64,000 nucleotides of DNA from Jejuia sp049889775. Lineage in GTDB: Bacteria; Bacteroidota; Bacteroidia; Flavobacteriales; Flavobacteriaceae. Positions 7,210 to 15,610 of the stretch are shown one piece after another (within the stretch, counting starts at the first letter, position 1; each line of letters starts with the position of its first letter). Below the pieces are notes generated by a model. The model ran no database searches. It was not told where the DNA came from and saw only the letters and a program-made list of their open reading frames with translations. The position numbers and the translations under genes were made by a program. The stretch lies in NCBI GenBank assembly GCA_049889775.1, contig JBMHCT010000018.1:1-64000 (forward strand), read 5' to 3'.

Positions 7210-8436
7210 ATGAATTTTAAGCCCGCTAATAATATACAAGATTTACAATATTTTGGAGAGTTTGGAGGTGTAAATCCATCCATTTCAGATTCTTCAACAT
7301 ATACGTTTCTATCCGCCAAAACTATGTTTGATACTTTTGAAGGAAATGCAGATGGTTGCTATTTGTATTCAAGACACTCTTCTCCTTCAAATTTATATTT
7401 AGGTGAAGCTTTGGCTGCTATGGAAAATACTGAAACTGCAAATGTTACAGCTTCTGGTATGGGAGCTATTACTTCTGTAATAATGCAATTATGCAATGCT
7501 GGAGATCATATAGTTTCAAGTAGAACGATTTATGGTGGTACTTATACATTTTTTAAAAATTTCACACCTAAATTTAATATTAAAACTGAATTTGTTGATA
7601 TTACAAATTTAAATGCCGTAGAAGCCGCAATTTCAAAAAATACCAAAGTTATATATTGTGAATCGGTTAGTAATCCTCTACTGGAAGTTGCTGATATTAA
7701 GGGTTTAGCAGCTATAGCCAGAAAATATAACTTAAAACTTATTGTTGATAATACGTTTTCGCCATTATCAATATCTCCTGTTGTTTTAGGAGCTGACGCT
7801 GTTATTCATAGTTTAACAAAATTTATTAATGGTTCCAGTGATACAGTTGGTGGTGTGGTTTGCGGAACACAAGAATTTATTAACGATTTACGTAATGTGA
7901 ATGATGGTGCTGGCATGTTATTAGGTTCAACTATGGATAGCTTAAGAGCATCTTCAGTATTAAAAAATTTAAGAACATTACACATTAGAATGCAACAGCA
8001 TAGTAAAAATGCCATGTACCTTGCAGAAAAGTTTGAAAAAGAAGGCTTAGAAACAGTATATCCTGGTTTAAAATCTCACCCATCACATCATCTATTCAAA
8101 AGTATGATGAATACAGAATATGGTTTTGGTGGCATGTTAACTATTGATGTTGGTTCTCTCGAAAAAGCCAATGAACTCATGGAATTAATGCAACATAGAA
8201 ACTTAGGTTATCTTGCAGTTAGCTTAGGGTTTTATAAAACATTGTTTTCCGCTCCTGGGACTTCCACATCCTCTGAAATTCCCGAAGAAGAACAACTTCA
8301 AATGGGATTGAGTGATGGCTTAATTCGTTTTTCTATAGGTTTAGATGCAGACATAGAGCGCACCTTTAAAATGGTGCGAGAATGCATGGTAGAATTAGCA
8401 ATATTAGATAAAGAGAGAAAATTGAAAGTAATTTAA
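7210..8436 (+). CDS. Cys/Met-metabolism PLP enzyme (methionine gamma-lyase-like)
   Basis: A fold-type I PLP enzyme of the cystathionine gamma-synthase/methionine gamma-lyase family, which removes or exchanges the gamma substituent of sulfur amino acids. Landmarks: YSRHSSPSNLYLGEALAAME (phosphate contact), SGMGAITSVIMQL, SRTIYGGTYTFF, YCESVSNPLLEV, VDNTFSPL, and the Schiff-base lysine in HSLTKFINGSSDTVGG (near residue 204). The C-terminus has the family SLGFYKTLFSAPGTSTSSE and LIRFSIGLD. 408 residues. The divergent Lrp-type regulator supports an amino-acid catabolic role (release of a thiol, 2-oxobutyrate and ammonia), but synthase activity cannot be excluded. Start is ATG 7210; the ATG at 7204 runs into a stop. 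Confidence 0.88.
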   Translation: MNFKPANNIQDLQYFGEFGGVNPSISDSSTYTFLSAKTMFDTFEGNADGCYLYSRHSSPSNLYLGEALAAMENTETANVTASGMGAITSVIMQLCNAGDHIVSSRTIYGGTYTFFKNFTPKFNIKTEFVDITNLNAVEAAISKNTKVIYCESVSNPLLEVADIKGLAAIARKYNLKLIVDNTFSPLSISPVVLGADAVIHSLTKFINGSSDTVGGVVCGTQEFINDLRNVNDGAGMLLGSTMDSLRASSVLKNLRTLHIRMQQHSKNAMYLAEKFEKEGLETVYPGLKSHPSHHLFKSMMNTEYGFGGMLTIDVGSLEKANELMELMQHRNLGYLAVSLGFYKTLFSAPGTSTSSEIPEEEQLQMGLSDGLIRFSIGLDADIERTFKMVRECMVELAILDKERKLKVI

Positions 8437-9455
8437 ATACCTTTCATACGCTCCCATAGAGACTTAAAGACATTTCCCATACCGTCAACTTTTGGTTCAA
8501 ATGGTTTCATGTTGAGACGTTCACCTTTCTTATATAGAGTTAAGCTAAATACCGATGAGTTAGGGTCGTCTAAATCTAAAAGTGGATAACGCAAATCGTT
8601 GTATTTGTATTCTTTAGCATTCATTTTGTAAATACAATAATAACCGTTACTAAACCATGCTAAATCCTCAATGTCTTTGTATTTTGAAGAAATAAGGTCT
8701 CGTTGTTTTGGTATTTTTCTAAGGTTAAGAAATCTACTTTCAGTATCAAATAAGGAGTAATCTGAGACATAATATGATGCTTCTGTTTCTGCGATTCCAT
8801 ACCATAAAATGTTATTTAATATTGCTGGTTGAGTGCTAAATCTAGCCGCATTTATTTCAGCTTTTTTAAGAGATTTTCTAAAAACTGAATCTACATACAG
8901 TTTATTGCCTAATGTAAATAGCATATAAACAGAACTTATACCAATACCCCATTTTAACCATGTTCGTCTTTTTATGGAGTTTCTTTTGAAAAACATCAGC
9001 ACAATCATACATACCAAAAAAGGTAATGTGTAAGCGAGGTCTGCTACTGCAATATTGTTTAATGCCACTCTGTAGTTGCTAAAAGGCGCAAATAATTGCG
9101 TACCATAAGGTGTAAATGCATCTAAAATAGGATGTGTAAACAATGACCAAAAGAACAGCAAAATCCAATCTTTTTGTGTTGTAGTGCCTTGGCGCTTGCT
9201 AAAATCATATAATTTATGTACTAACCAACCTAACAAAAACGAGGCTAAAACTGAAAACAAAATGGAGTGCATAAACCCACGATGAAATAGCATCGCATCA
9301 ATCTCATTGCCATAAAGCCAGCCACCAACTAAAACATCTAAATCTGGAATGGTACCACCAATCGCTCCAAAAAGAAGTGCTTTATTGCCAATTTTCTTTC
9401 CTAATACCGCCTCTCCACATGCAGCGCCTAAAACAATTTGAGTAAGTGAGTCCAT
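8433..9455 (-). CDS. Membrane-bound metal-dependent hydrolase (YdjM/LexA-binding type)
   Basis: A 340-residue member of the YdjM family (DUF457): an N-terminal block with DSLTQIVLGAACGEAVLG, the metal-ligand-like LFHRGFMHSILF and WSLFTHPILDAFTPYGTQLF motifs, four to five membrane helices, and a soluble C-terminal half of about 150 residues. Members are predicted inner-membrane hydrolases; the substrate is unknown. It converges on the PLP enzyme with a 4-nt overlap. A TATTTTTG box lies 20 nt upstream of the start. Confidence 0.85.
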   Translation of the reverse strand: MDSLTQIVLGAACGEAVLGKKIGNKALLFGAIGGTIPDLDVLVGGWLYGNEIDAMLFHRGFMHSILFSVLASFLLGWLVHKLYDFSKRQGTTTQKDWILLFFWSLFTHPILDAFTPYGTQLFAPFSNYRVALNNIAVADLAYTLPFLVCMIVLMFFKRNSIKRRTWLKWGIGISSVYMLFTLGNKLYVDSVFRKSLKKAEINAARFSTQPAILNNILWYGIAETEASYYVSDYSLFDTESRFLNLRKIPKQRDLISSKYKDIEDLAWFSNGYYCIYKMNAKEYKYNDLRYPLLDLDDPNSSVFSLTLYKKGERLNMKPFEPKVDGMGNVFKSLWERMKGI

Positions 9456-9475
9456 TAAGGAGTTTGAATGAGCCG

Positions 9476-9483
9476 CAAAAATA
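9476..9483 (-). promoter_or_regulatory. -7 box TATTTTTG for the YdjM-type gene
   Basis: On the minus strand TATTTTTG matches the TAnnTTTG consensus exactly, 20 nt before the ATG at 9455. Confidence 0.5.
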
Positions 9484-9547
9484 CTGAACTATTTCCATTT
9501 GCATACCTATTAGTAAAATCGTAACATTACGTAACTAAAAGGTAACT

Positions 9548-11017
9548 ATGAAAGAAGACAAGCATATCTCCGAGATTAAAGCTAAAGACCAAAATATCGT
9601 TGAAAATAAAGCGCTTAATTTTTTTGAGGCTCTCGTTCCAGTTATTATTTTAATGGGTTTACTAGCGTATAATATTTTCTTCGCTGATGGGGAAATGATG
9701 GGAGCATATTCAAATCAATATATTTTGTTAATCGGTGGAATAGTTGCTGCTATAGTAGGGTTGTACAATAAAGTTTCTATTAACAGAATGATATCAGAAG
9801 TATGGGAGAATTTAAAAAGTGTTTTCATACCGATTATTATACTTTTCTTGGTAGGAGCTTTAGCCGGAACTTGGTTGATTAGCGGTGTGATTCCTGCAAT
9901 GGTGTATTATGGTTTACAGGTTTTAAGTCCTGCAATATTTTTACCAGCATCAGTAGTAATTTCTGCAGTTATCTCAATCGCTACAGGTAGCTCTTGGACA
10001 ACATCTGCAACTGTTGGGATAGCTTTGGTGGGTATTGGTACAGCTTTAGGAATTCATCCAGGAATGATTGCAGGAGCAGTAATTTCAGGCGCATATTTTG
10101 GTGATAAAATGTCCCCCCTAAGTGACACTACAAACCTAGCCCCAGCTATGGCTGGAACTGATTTGTTTACGCATATTCGCTACATGACGATTACCACAGT
10201 TCCAACTATTTTGGTAACACTTGTAATTTTCGGTATTCTTAGCGCTTCCATTGATACTTCTGGAACGGCTGATGTAAGTGATCTTTTGGATACCATCAAT
10301 GAAACATTTAATATTAAACCATGGTTATTTCTAGTACCTGTCGCCGTAATCGCATTAATTCTGGCAAAAACTAAACCTCTAATTGCGCTAGGTACGGGAG
10401 TAGCTCTAGCGGCTGTATTTGCCTTAATTTTTCAGACTGAAGTGTTAAGCACTTTGGGTGATTCAAAAATATCGTCAATTTTTACTTCAATTTTTACTGA
10501 CATACAAATTTCAACAGAAAATGAAAAATTAAATGAATTATTTTCTTCTGGAGGAATGAAAGGCATGCTTTGGACGATATTATTAATATTATGTGCCATG
10601 GTATTCGGTGGTATTATGGATGGTATTGGGGCATTATCTAGAATAACTGCTGCCCTATTGTATGTAGCAACCTCAGTTTTTGGTTTGTTTGCCAGTACAG
10701 TAATAAGCTGCTTAGGTTTAAATGCTATCGCCTCTGATCAATATTTAGCTATTGTAATCCCCGGAAAAATGTTTAAAAAAGCGTTTGAAGATAATAAATT
10801 AGCTCCCGAGAATTTGAGTAGAACGTTGGAAGACTCCGGCACTGTAACTTCGGTATTAATCCCATGGAATACTTGTGGCGCATATCAGTCTGGTGTTCTG
10901 GGAGTTGGGGTGGGCGAATACTTCTTATATGCTTTTTTTAATTGGATGAGTCCTTTTACCACCTTGCTTTTTGCTGCTTTTAAAATTAAAATCAAGCAGA
11001 TTTCAAATTCAAAATAA
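9548..11017 (+). CDS. nhaC: Na+/H+ antiporter NhaC
   Basis: A 489-residue inner-membrane antiporter that expels Na+ in exchange for protons, supporting sodium and pH balance in a marine-type cell. There is a hydrophilic N-terminus (about 25 residues), then roughly 11-12 helices. Family signatures include ATGSSWTTSATVGIALVGIG, GAVISGAYFGDKMSPLSDTTNLAPA and the late SRTLEDSGTVTSVLIPWNTCGAYQ-type motif with conserved Asp, Thr and Pro. Length is normal. Monocistronic; the next gene is 213 nt away. Confidence 0.95.
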   Translation: MKEDKHISEIKAKDQNIVENKALNFFEALVPVIILMGLLAYNIFFADGEMMGAYSNQYILLIGGIVAAIVGLYNKVSINRMISEVWENLKSVFIPIIILFLVGALAGTWLISGVIPAMVYYGLQVLSPAIFLPASVVISAVISIATGSSWTTSATVGIALVGIGTALGIHPGMIAGAVISGAYFGDKMSPLSDTTNLAPAMAGTDLFTHIRYMTITTVPTILVTLVIFGILSASIDTSGTADVSDLLDTINETFNIKPWLFLVPVAVIALILAKTKPLIALGTGVALAAVFALIFQTEVLSTLGDSKISSIFTSIFTDIQISTENEKLNELFSSGGMKGMLWTILLILCAMVFGGIMDGIGALSRITAALLYVATSVFGLFASTVISCLGLNAIASDQYLAIVIPGKMFKKAFEDNKLAPENLSRTLEDSGTVTSVLIPWNTCGAYQSGVLGVGVGEYFLYAFFNWMSPFTTLLFAAFKIKIKQISNSK

Positions 11018-11040
11018 CAATTTTTAAAGGTTTTTAGCAG

Positions 11041-11063
11041 AAATTATCAAGTTGATAATTTTG
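11041..11063 (+). promoter_or_regulatory. Palindrome overlapping a -7 box upstream of peroxiredoxin
   Basis: AAATTATCAA, a G, then TTGATAATTT form a perfect 10-bp dyad at 11041-11061. Its right arm contains TAATTTTG (11056-11063), an exact TAnnTTTG promoter box. It could be an operator over the peroxiredoxin promoter (a 5' leader of about 160 nt would follow) or a weak nhaC terminator; the T-run at 11069-11077 is separated from the stem by TGTACTA, which is unusual for a terminator. Confidence 0.4.
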
Positions 11064-11230
11064 TACTATTTTTTTTATCTGTTTGATAAAAATACGGTAA
11101 CGTTTTTGAGGCTATATTCAAACGCTATTCTTCAATAAGCTTTTATAATTACATTCTATTTCCGCAGGGATGCAATAGTATTAGTTTTGCTTCAACTTAT
11201 ATTTTTAATTAAACTTATACATAGAAAATT

Positions 11231-11872
11231 ATGGCATTTGTAGGAAAAAAATTTCCAAGTTTAAATGTAGACGCAATGAACGAAATGGGCGATACCTTTA
11301 AATTAAACGTTTTAGAAGAAGCAATAAATAACAAGAAAAAAGTTGTGTTGTTCTGGTACCCAAAAGACTTCACATTCGTTTGTCCTACCGAGCTTCACGC
11401 GTTTCAAGCTGCTTTAGGTGAATTTGAAAAACGTAACACCATTGTAATTGGAGCTTCTTGTGACACTCCAGAAGTACATTTTGCATGGTTAAATACTGAA
11501 AAAGATAACGGTGGAATTGAAGGTGTAACCTATCCTCTTTTGGCCGATTCTAATAGAAATTTAGCCTCAACTCTTGGAATTTTAGATATTACTAGCGAAA
11601 CTTATAATGAAGAAACCGGAGTTGTTACCGTAGAAGGTGATAATGTTACTTACAGAGCAACTTATATTATTGATGAAGAAGGTGTTGTACAACACGAAAG
11701 CATCAACAATATGCCTTTGGGAAGAAATGTACAAGAGTATTTACGTTTAGTAGATGCTTTAACACACGTACAAGAAAAAGGTGAAGTTTGTCCTGCAAAC
11801 TGGGAAGAAGGTAAAGAAGCAATGAATGCGGATAGAGCTGGTGTTGCTGAGTATTTAGCGGCACACGTTTAG
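11231..11872 (+). CDS. 2-Cys peroxiredoxin (AhpC/Prx1 type)
   Basis: A thiol peroxidase that reduces hydrogen peroxide and organic or peroxynitrite peroxides. The peroxidatic Cys51 lies in YPKDFTFVCPTELHAF and the resolving Cys187 in GEVCPANW, the typical 2-Cys arrangement with exchange between subunits of a dimer or decamer. 213 residues, cytosolic, no signal. A thioredoxin gene (11953) follows in the same direction and may supply electrons; no AhpF is nearby. A strong hairpin between the two (11890-11930) may reduce read-through. First gene of the oxidative-stress island that continues to 16117. Confidence 0.95.
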   Translation: MAFVGKKFPSLNVDAMNEMGDTFKLNVLEEAINNKKKVVLFWYPKDFTFVCPTELHAFQAALGEFEKRNTIVIGASCDTPEVHFAWLNTEKDNGGIEGVTYPLLADSNRNLASTLGILDITSETYNEETGVVTVEGDNVTYRATYIIDEEGVVQHESINNMPLGRNVQEYLRLVDALTHVQEKGEVCPANWEEGKEAMNADRAGVAEYLAAHV

Positions 11873-11889
11873 AACAAATTCCAATTAAT

Positions 11890-11930
11890 AAGTTCCAAAT
11901 TCACAAATTCTTACTTGGAATTTGGAACTT
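11890..11930 (+). terminator. 13-bp hairpin between peroxiredoxin and thioredoxin genes
   Basis: AAGTTCCAAATTC pairs perfectly with GAATTTGGAACTT around a 15-nt loop, followed by AGTTTTT. It is 18 nt after the peroxiredoxin stop and 22 nt before the thioredoxin start, so it is probably a partial terminator or mRNA 3'-end stabiliser inside the operon. Confidence 0.55.
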
Positions 11931-11952
11931 AGTTTTTGAAAATTAAAAAGTT

Positions 11953-12267
11953 ATGGTAAAAGAATTAGAACAAGATAATTTACAGGAATTAGTTTCTGGC
12001 AATGAAACGGTTGTTGTGCAATACTCCGCCACTTGGTGTGGTAATTGTCGTATTATGAAGCCAAAGGTGAAGAAGTTAGCTTCTGAATTGGCCGATGTTA
12101 CTTTTGTTATTGCTGATGCAGAAAAGTTCCCTGAATCTAGAAAATTAGCAACTGTTGACAATTTACCAACATTTGCCACATTTAAAAACGGCGCTTTTGT
12201 AAATCAGGTGCAGACCAATAAGTTTGATGTTTTAAAAGACTTAGTAAATGAAGTTACCAGTAATTAA
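11953..12267 (+). CDS. Thioredoxin family protein
   Basis: A 104-residue single-domain thioredoxin fold with active site WCGNC in YSATWCGNCRIMKPK (Cys near residues 31 and 34) and the cis-Pro loop NLPTFATFKNG. Cytosolic. It follows the peroxiredoxin and probably reduces it or a related target. The CGNC motif differs from the CGPC of general thioredoxin A, suggesting a dedicated partner. The end overlaps the next gene by 20 nt. Confidence 0.9.
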   Translation: MVKELEQDNLQELVSGNETVVVQYSATWCGNCRIMKPKVKKLASELADVTFVIADAEKFPESRKLATVDNLPTFATFKNGAFVNQVQTNKFDVLKDLVNEVTSN

Positions 12268-12505
12268 GCATTTAACCAATTTTATTGAAGAGAATGACGA
12301 AGATTTTTTAGTTGAGACTATTGAAACTTTAGAGGCTTTAACCGAAGTTCCTTCTTTAAAAGATGAAGAATTAGATGTTATAGGAGAGTTAATATCTAAT
12401 ATGTATGGTGCTATTGAAGTGAATAAAATGACTAAAGGCGGCACACCAAAGAAAGAAGCTTTAAATAACTTTATGGGACGCGTTATGGGCTCTATTGATA
12501 CATAG
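12248..12505 (+). CDS. DUF6952-type small protein
   Basis: An 85-residue, acidic, probably helical protein with no Cys and no membrane segment; core segments are HLTNFIEENDEDFLVETIETLE and EALNNFMGRVMG. I recognise it as a small family that sits next to thioredoxin and peroxiredoxin genes in flavobacteria, but its job is unknown. It overlaps the thioredoxin gene by 20 nt, so translation is likely coupled. A terminator-like hairpin follows at 12525. Confidence 0.75.
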   Translation: MKLPVIKHLTNFIEENDEDFLVETIETLEALTEVPSLKDEELDVIGELISNMYGAIEVNKMTKGGTPKKEALNNFMGRVMGSIDT

Positions 12506-12524
12506 TTGAAAAAGAGAAATTTTA

Positions 12525-12577
12525 TAAATCATAAAACCATCTAAAAATTAACTACATGGTTTTATATGTGATTTTTT
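12525..12577 (+). terminator. Rho-independent terminator of the peroxiredoxin-thioredoxin operon
   Basis: The arm AAATCATAAAACCAT pairs with ATGGTTTTA and TGATTT (a TATG bulge splits the right arm), followed by a T-run. Confidence 0.55.
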
Positions 12578-12604
12578 GTAATATACCTGAAACGTTGTTT
12601 ATTC

Positions 12605-13075
12605 TCAATGTAACAGTTTAATTACTTCGGTAAACTCTTTTTCTTTAGCATAATCCATAGCATTTTTTCCTTCATTATCGGTAACACTATTATCAGATTT
12701 ATGCTTTAGTAATAATTCCACCATTTTGGATTGCCCGTACATACTTGCAAATATCAAAGGCGTATAGCCTAAACCATTTTGCGCATTTACATCTGCCCCT
12801 TTATCTATTAGTAGTTTTGCCAAGTCTGTATTACCTTTAAAAGCAACACCTATCAGCGCCGTGTTCCCAGAACCATCAGTATCATCTACAGGTGCATTAT
12901 AGTTTAAAAGTGTTTCAACTATTTCTTTTTTATCAAAATATGATGCAAAAATTAATGGAGTGAATCCTCTTTGGTCTTTTCCATGTACCATTTCTGGATG
13001 CAGTTTTAAGATGGTTTCAATACGCTCCTTATCTCCAGATTGGATTGCTCCAAAAAAATGTGTTATATCATTCAT
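12605..13075 (-). CDS. Ankyrin-repeat protein next to katG
   Basis: 156 residues made almost wholly of four ankyrin repeats (for example GFTPLIFASYFDKKEIVETLL, GNTALIGVAFKGNTDLAKLL, GYTPLIFASMYGQSKMVELL). No signal peptide. It follows katG in the same direction with a 77-nt gap. In Pseudomonas an ankyrin protein encoded beside the catalase KatB is needed for full catalase activity; a similar helper role for KatG is inferred from position only. Two TAnnTTTG boxes in the gap (TAAGTTTG 13083-13090, TATGTTTG 13105-13112, minus strand) suggest it can also be transcribed alone. Confidence 0.88.
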   Translation of the reverse strand: MNDITHFFGAIQSGDKERIETILKLHPEMVHGKDQRGFTPLIFASYFDKKEIVETLLNYNAPVDDTDGSGNTALIGVAFKGNTDLAKLLIDKGADVNAQNGLGYTPLIFASMYGQSKMVELLLKHKSDNSVTDNEGKNAMDYAKEKEFTEVIKLLH

Positions 13076-13082
13076 ATTACGT

Positions 13083-13090
13083 CAAACTTA
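13083..13090 (-). promoter_or_regulatory. -7 box TAAGTTTG for the ankyrin gene
   Basis: An exact TAnnTTTG match on the minus strand, 7 nt before the ankyrin gene start; a second match (TATGTTTG) at 13105-13112 lies inside the katG terminator hairpin. Confidence 0.35.
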
Positions 13091-13095
13091 AACTA

Positions 13096-13133
13096 AAATT
13101 GGGACAAACATATTTAAATGTTCATCCCAATTT
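13096..13133 (-). terminator. Terminator-like hairpin after katG
   Basis: On the minus strand AAATTGGGA pairs with TCCCAATTT, and inside these AACAT pairs with ATGTT; the tail is TTAGTTT. It lies 20 nt beyond the katG stop. Confidence 0.5.
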
Positions 13134-13152
13134 CAACTATTAATCAACCATA

Positions 13153-15345
13153 CTATTTTAAATCAAACCTATCAGCATCCATTACTTTAGCCCAGGCTGC
13201 CACAAAATCATTCACAAATTGTGCTTCGCCATCGTTGGCTCCATAAACTTCTGCTATAGCTCTTAATTCCGTATTCGATCCAAAAATTAAATCTGCTCTT
13301 GTTCCTGTATATTTAACTATACCAGTTCTTCTATCTCTACCTTCAAAAATACGATCATCAGCAGAAGTTGCGCTCCAGGTGTATGCAAAATCAAGAATAT
13401 TTGAGAAGAAATCATTACTTAATTGTCCAACATTTTCTGTAAACACACCATGATTAGAACCATTATAGTTCGTTCCTAAAACGCGCATACCACCAACAAG
13501 GGCTGTCATTTCAGGAATAGACAAATTCATCAAATTAGCTCTATCTACTAATAAATCTTCAGCTGCTACTTGTAAATCGTCTTTGATATAGTTTCTAAAA
13601 CCGTCTGCTAATGGCTCTAAATATCCGAAAGATTCTAAATCTGTTTGTTCTTGAGACGCATCTCCTCTGCCTTGTGTAAATGGGACTTTTAAAGTATGAC
13701 CCGCATTTCTAGCGGCCTCTTCAATTCCTGCATTACCCGCTAACACAATTAAATCTGCCATTGAAATATCACCGCTAAAGTCCTTCTGTATACCTTCTAA
13801 TACATTTAATACTTTTTCTAATTCAGCAGGGTTATTAACTTCCCAACTGCGTTGAGGCTCTAAACGAATACGCGCACCATTAGCACCTCCTCTTTTATCA
13901 GAATCTCTATATGTTGAAGCAGATGCCCAAGCTGTAGTTACCAGTTGAGAGACAGTTAATCCTGAAGCTAAAACCATCTTTTTCAACTTCTCAATATCTG
14001 AATCACTTAATGTGTAATTTACTTTTGGAATTGGATCTTGCCAGATTAATTCTTCTTGCGGTACTTCCGGACCTAAATAACGATCTATTGGCCCCATATC
14101 GCGGTGTGTTAATTTATACCATGCACGTGCAAAAGCATCTTCGAAGGCTGCATGATTCTTATGAAATCGTTTTGAAATCTCTAAATATTTAGGGTCTGTT
14201 TTTAACGCCATATCCGCAGTACTCATCATTAAAGCTTGCGTACCATTACCACCAGCAGCTGGTGCTTGTTTTGCGCCGGGGTTTTTTGGTGTCCATTGGT
14301 GAGCACCTGCTGGACTTTTAGTTAATTCCCAATCATAGTTTAACAACACATCAAAATAATCATGATCCCATTGCGTTGGGTTTGGTGTCCATGCACCTTC
14401 AAGTCCACTAGTTATTGCATCATCTAGCACGCCTGAATTATAAGTGTTCTTCCATCCAGTACTCATTTCTTCTATAGAAGCACCATGAGGTTCTGGACCC
14501 ACAAATTTATCAGGATCTGCAGCACCATGTGCTTTACCAAAGGTATGACCACCAGCTACTAAAGCAACGGTTTCTTCATCATTCATTGCCATTCTTCCGA
14601 ATGTAATTCTGATATCATGTGCTGATTTCATCGGATCTGGCACCCCATTCGGTCCCTCAGGATTCACATAAATTAATCCCATATGTACTGCTCCTAAATG
14701 CCCTTCTAAATCGCCATCATTGGTATCGTAACGTTCATCATTACCTAACCAATGGTTCTCAGAACCCCAGTAAATATCTTCTTCTGGCTCCCAAACGTCT
14801 TCTCTTCCTCCTGCAAAACCAAAGGTTTTAAAGCCCATAGATTCTAAAGCACAATTACCAGCCAAAATCATCAAGTCTGCCCAAGATAACTTTTTACCGT
14901 ATTTCTTTTTTATTGGCCATAATAACAATCGTGCCTTATCTAAATTACCGTTATCAGGCCAACTGTTTAAAGGCGCAAAGCGTTGTGTTCCAGATGCTCC
15001 TCCACCTCTTCCATCGCCTACACGATATGTTCCTGCACTATGCCACGCCATACGAATCATAAAAGGACCATAATGCCCATAATCGGCTGGCCACCAATCT
15101 TGAGAATCTGTCATTAAATCAATTACCTCGTGCTTTAATGTAGCAAAATCAATACTATTAAAGGCTGCGGCATAGTCAAAATCGGTATCATACGGATTCG
15201 AACTTTTACCATGCTGTCTTAAGATATTTAACTTTAATTCATTAGGCCACCAATCTCTATTTTTGGTGCCGCCTCCTGCAGATTGTTTCTGCGTTCCACT
15301 CATAAAAGGACATTTACTTATGTCTGTGCTGTTAGTGTCGTGCAT
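13153..15345 (-). CDS. katG: Catalase-peroxidase
   Basis: A bifunctional haem enzyme that dismutates hydrogen peroxide and also acts as a peroxidase. 730 residues is the standard duplicated length: the N-terminal active half holds the distal Arg-Trp-His motif RMAWHSAGTYR (near residue 100), the Tyr of the Met-Tyr-Trp adduct in MGLIYVNPEGP, and the proximal His in VAGGHTFGKAHG (near residue 265); the C-terminal half repeats the fold without haem ligands. No signal peptide. It diverges from tpx with a 265-nt intergenic region and is followed by the ankyrin gene. An OxyR/PerR-type control is plausible, but I could not see a convincing binding site. Confidence 0.97.
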   Translation of the reverse strand: MHDTNSTDISKCPFMSGTQKQSAGGGTKNRDWWPNELKLNILRQHGKSSNPYDTDFDYAAAFNSIDFATLKHEVIDLMTDSQDWWPADYGHYGPFMIRMAWHSAGTYRVGDGRGGGASGTQRFAPLNSWPDNGNLDKARLLLWPIKKKYGKKLSWADLMILAGNCALESMGFKTFGFAGGREDVWEPEEDIYWGSENHWLGNDERYDTNDGDLEGHLGAVHMGLIYVNPEGPNGVPDPMKSAHDIRITFGRMAMNDEETVALVAGGHTFGKAHGAADPDKFVGPEPHGASIEEMSTGWKNTYNSGVLDDAITSGLEGAWTPNPTQWDHDYFDVLLNYDWELTKSPAGAHQWTPKNPGAKQAPAAGGNGTQALMMSTADMALKTDPKYLEISKRFHKNHAAFEDAFARAWYKLTHRDMGPIDRYLGPEVPQEELIWQDPIPKVNYTLSDSDIEKLKKMVLASGLTVSQLVTTAWASASTYRDSDKRGGANGARIRLEPQRSWEVNNPAELEKVLNVLEGIQKDFSGDISMADLIVLAGNAGIEEAARNAGHTLKVPFTQGRGDASQEQTDLESFGYLEPLADGFRNYIKDDLQVAAEDLLVDRANLMNLSIPEMTALVGGMRVLGTNYNGSNHGVFTENVGQLSNDFFSNILDFAYTWSATSADDRIFEGRDRRTGIVKYTGTRADLIFGSNTELRAIAEVYGANDGEAQFVNDFVAAWAKVMDADRFDLK

Positions 15346-15610
15346 TTTATTTTAATGTATTAGTTATTATTAATTTTTTTTGAATTTTTATAAAATTACG
15401 GATTGTTAAGAGTGAATGATTTCAAACGATATTTTTATAAATTATATTCAAATTGACAAAACTTATGGTTTAATAAGAAATTATAGGTTTTAGCAATACA
15501 TTATAGATGTCTTTTATCAATCTTCCTTAATTATTTCTTAAAGATTGCACTATTCAACTTTAAACATTTCAATTATTCTTACTTTCGTTATTCTAATTAA
15601 AAACAAAAAA

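Noticed and set aside
15545..15610. N-terminal extension of Tpx from a TTG
   Set aside because: The ATG at 15611 gives the family N-terminus, and the promoter box at 15580-15587 lies inside the extension.
15346..15610. OxyR or PerR binding site between katG and tpx
   Set aside because: The stretch is AT-rich and several weak dyads occur, but none matches a known operator well enough to report.
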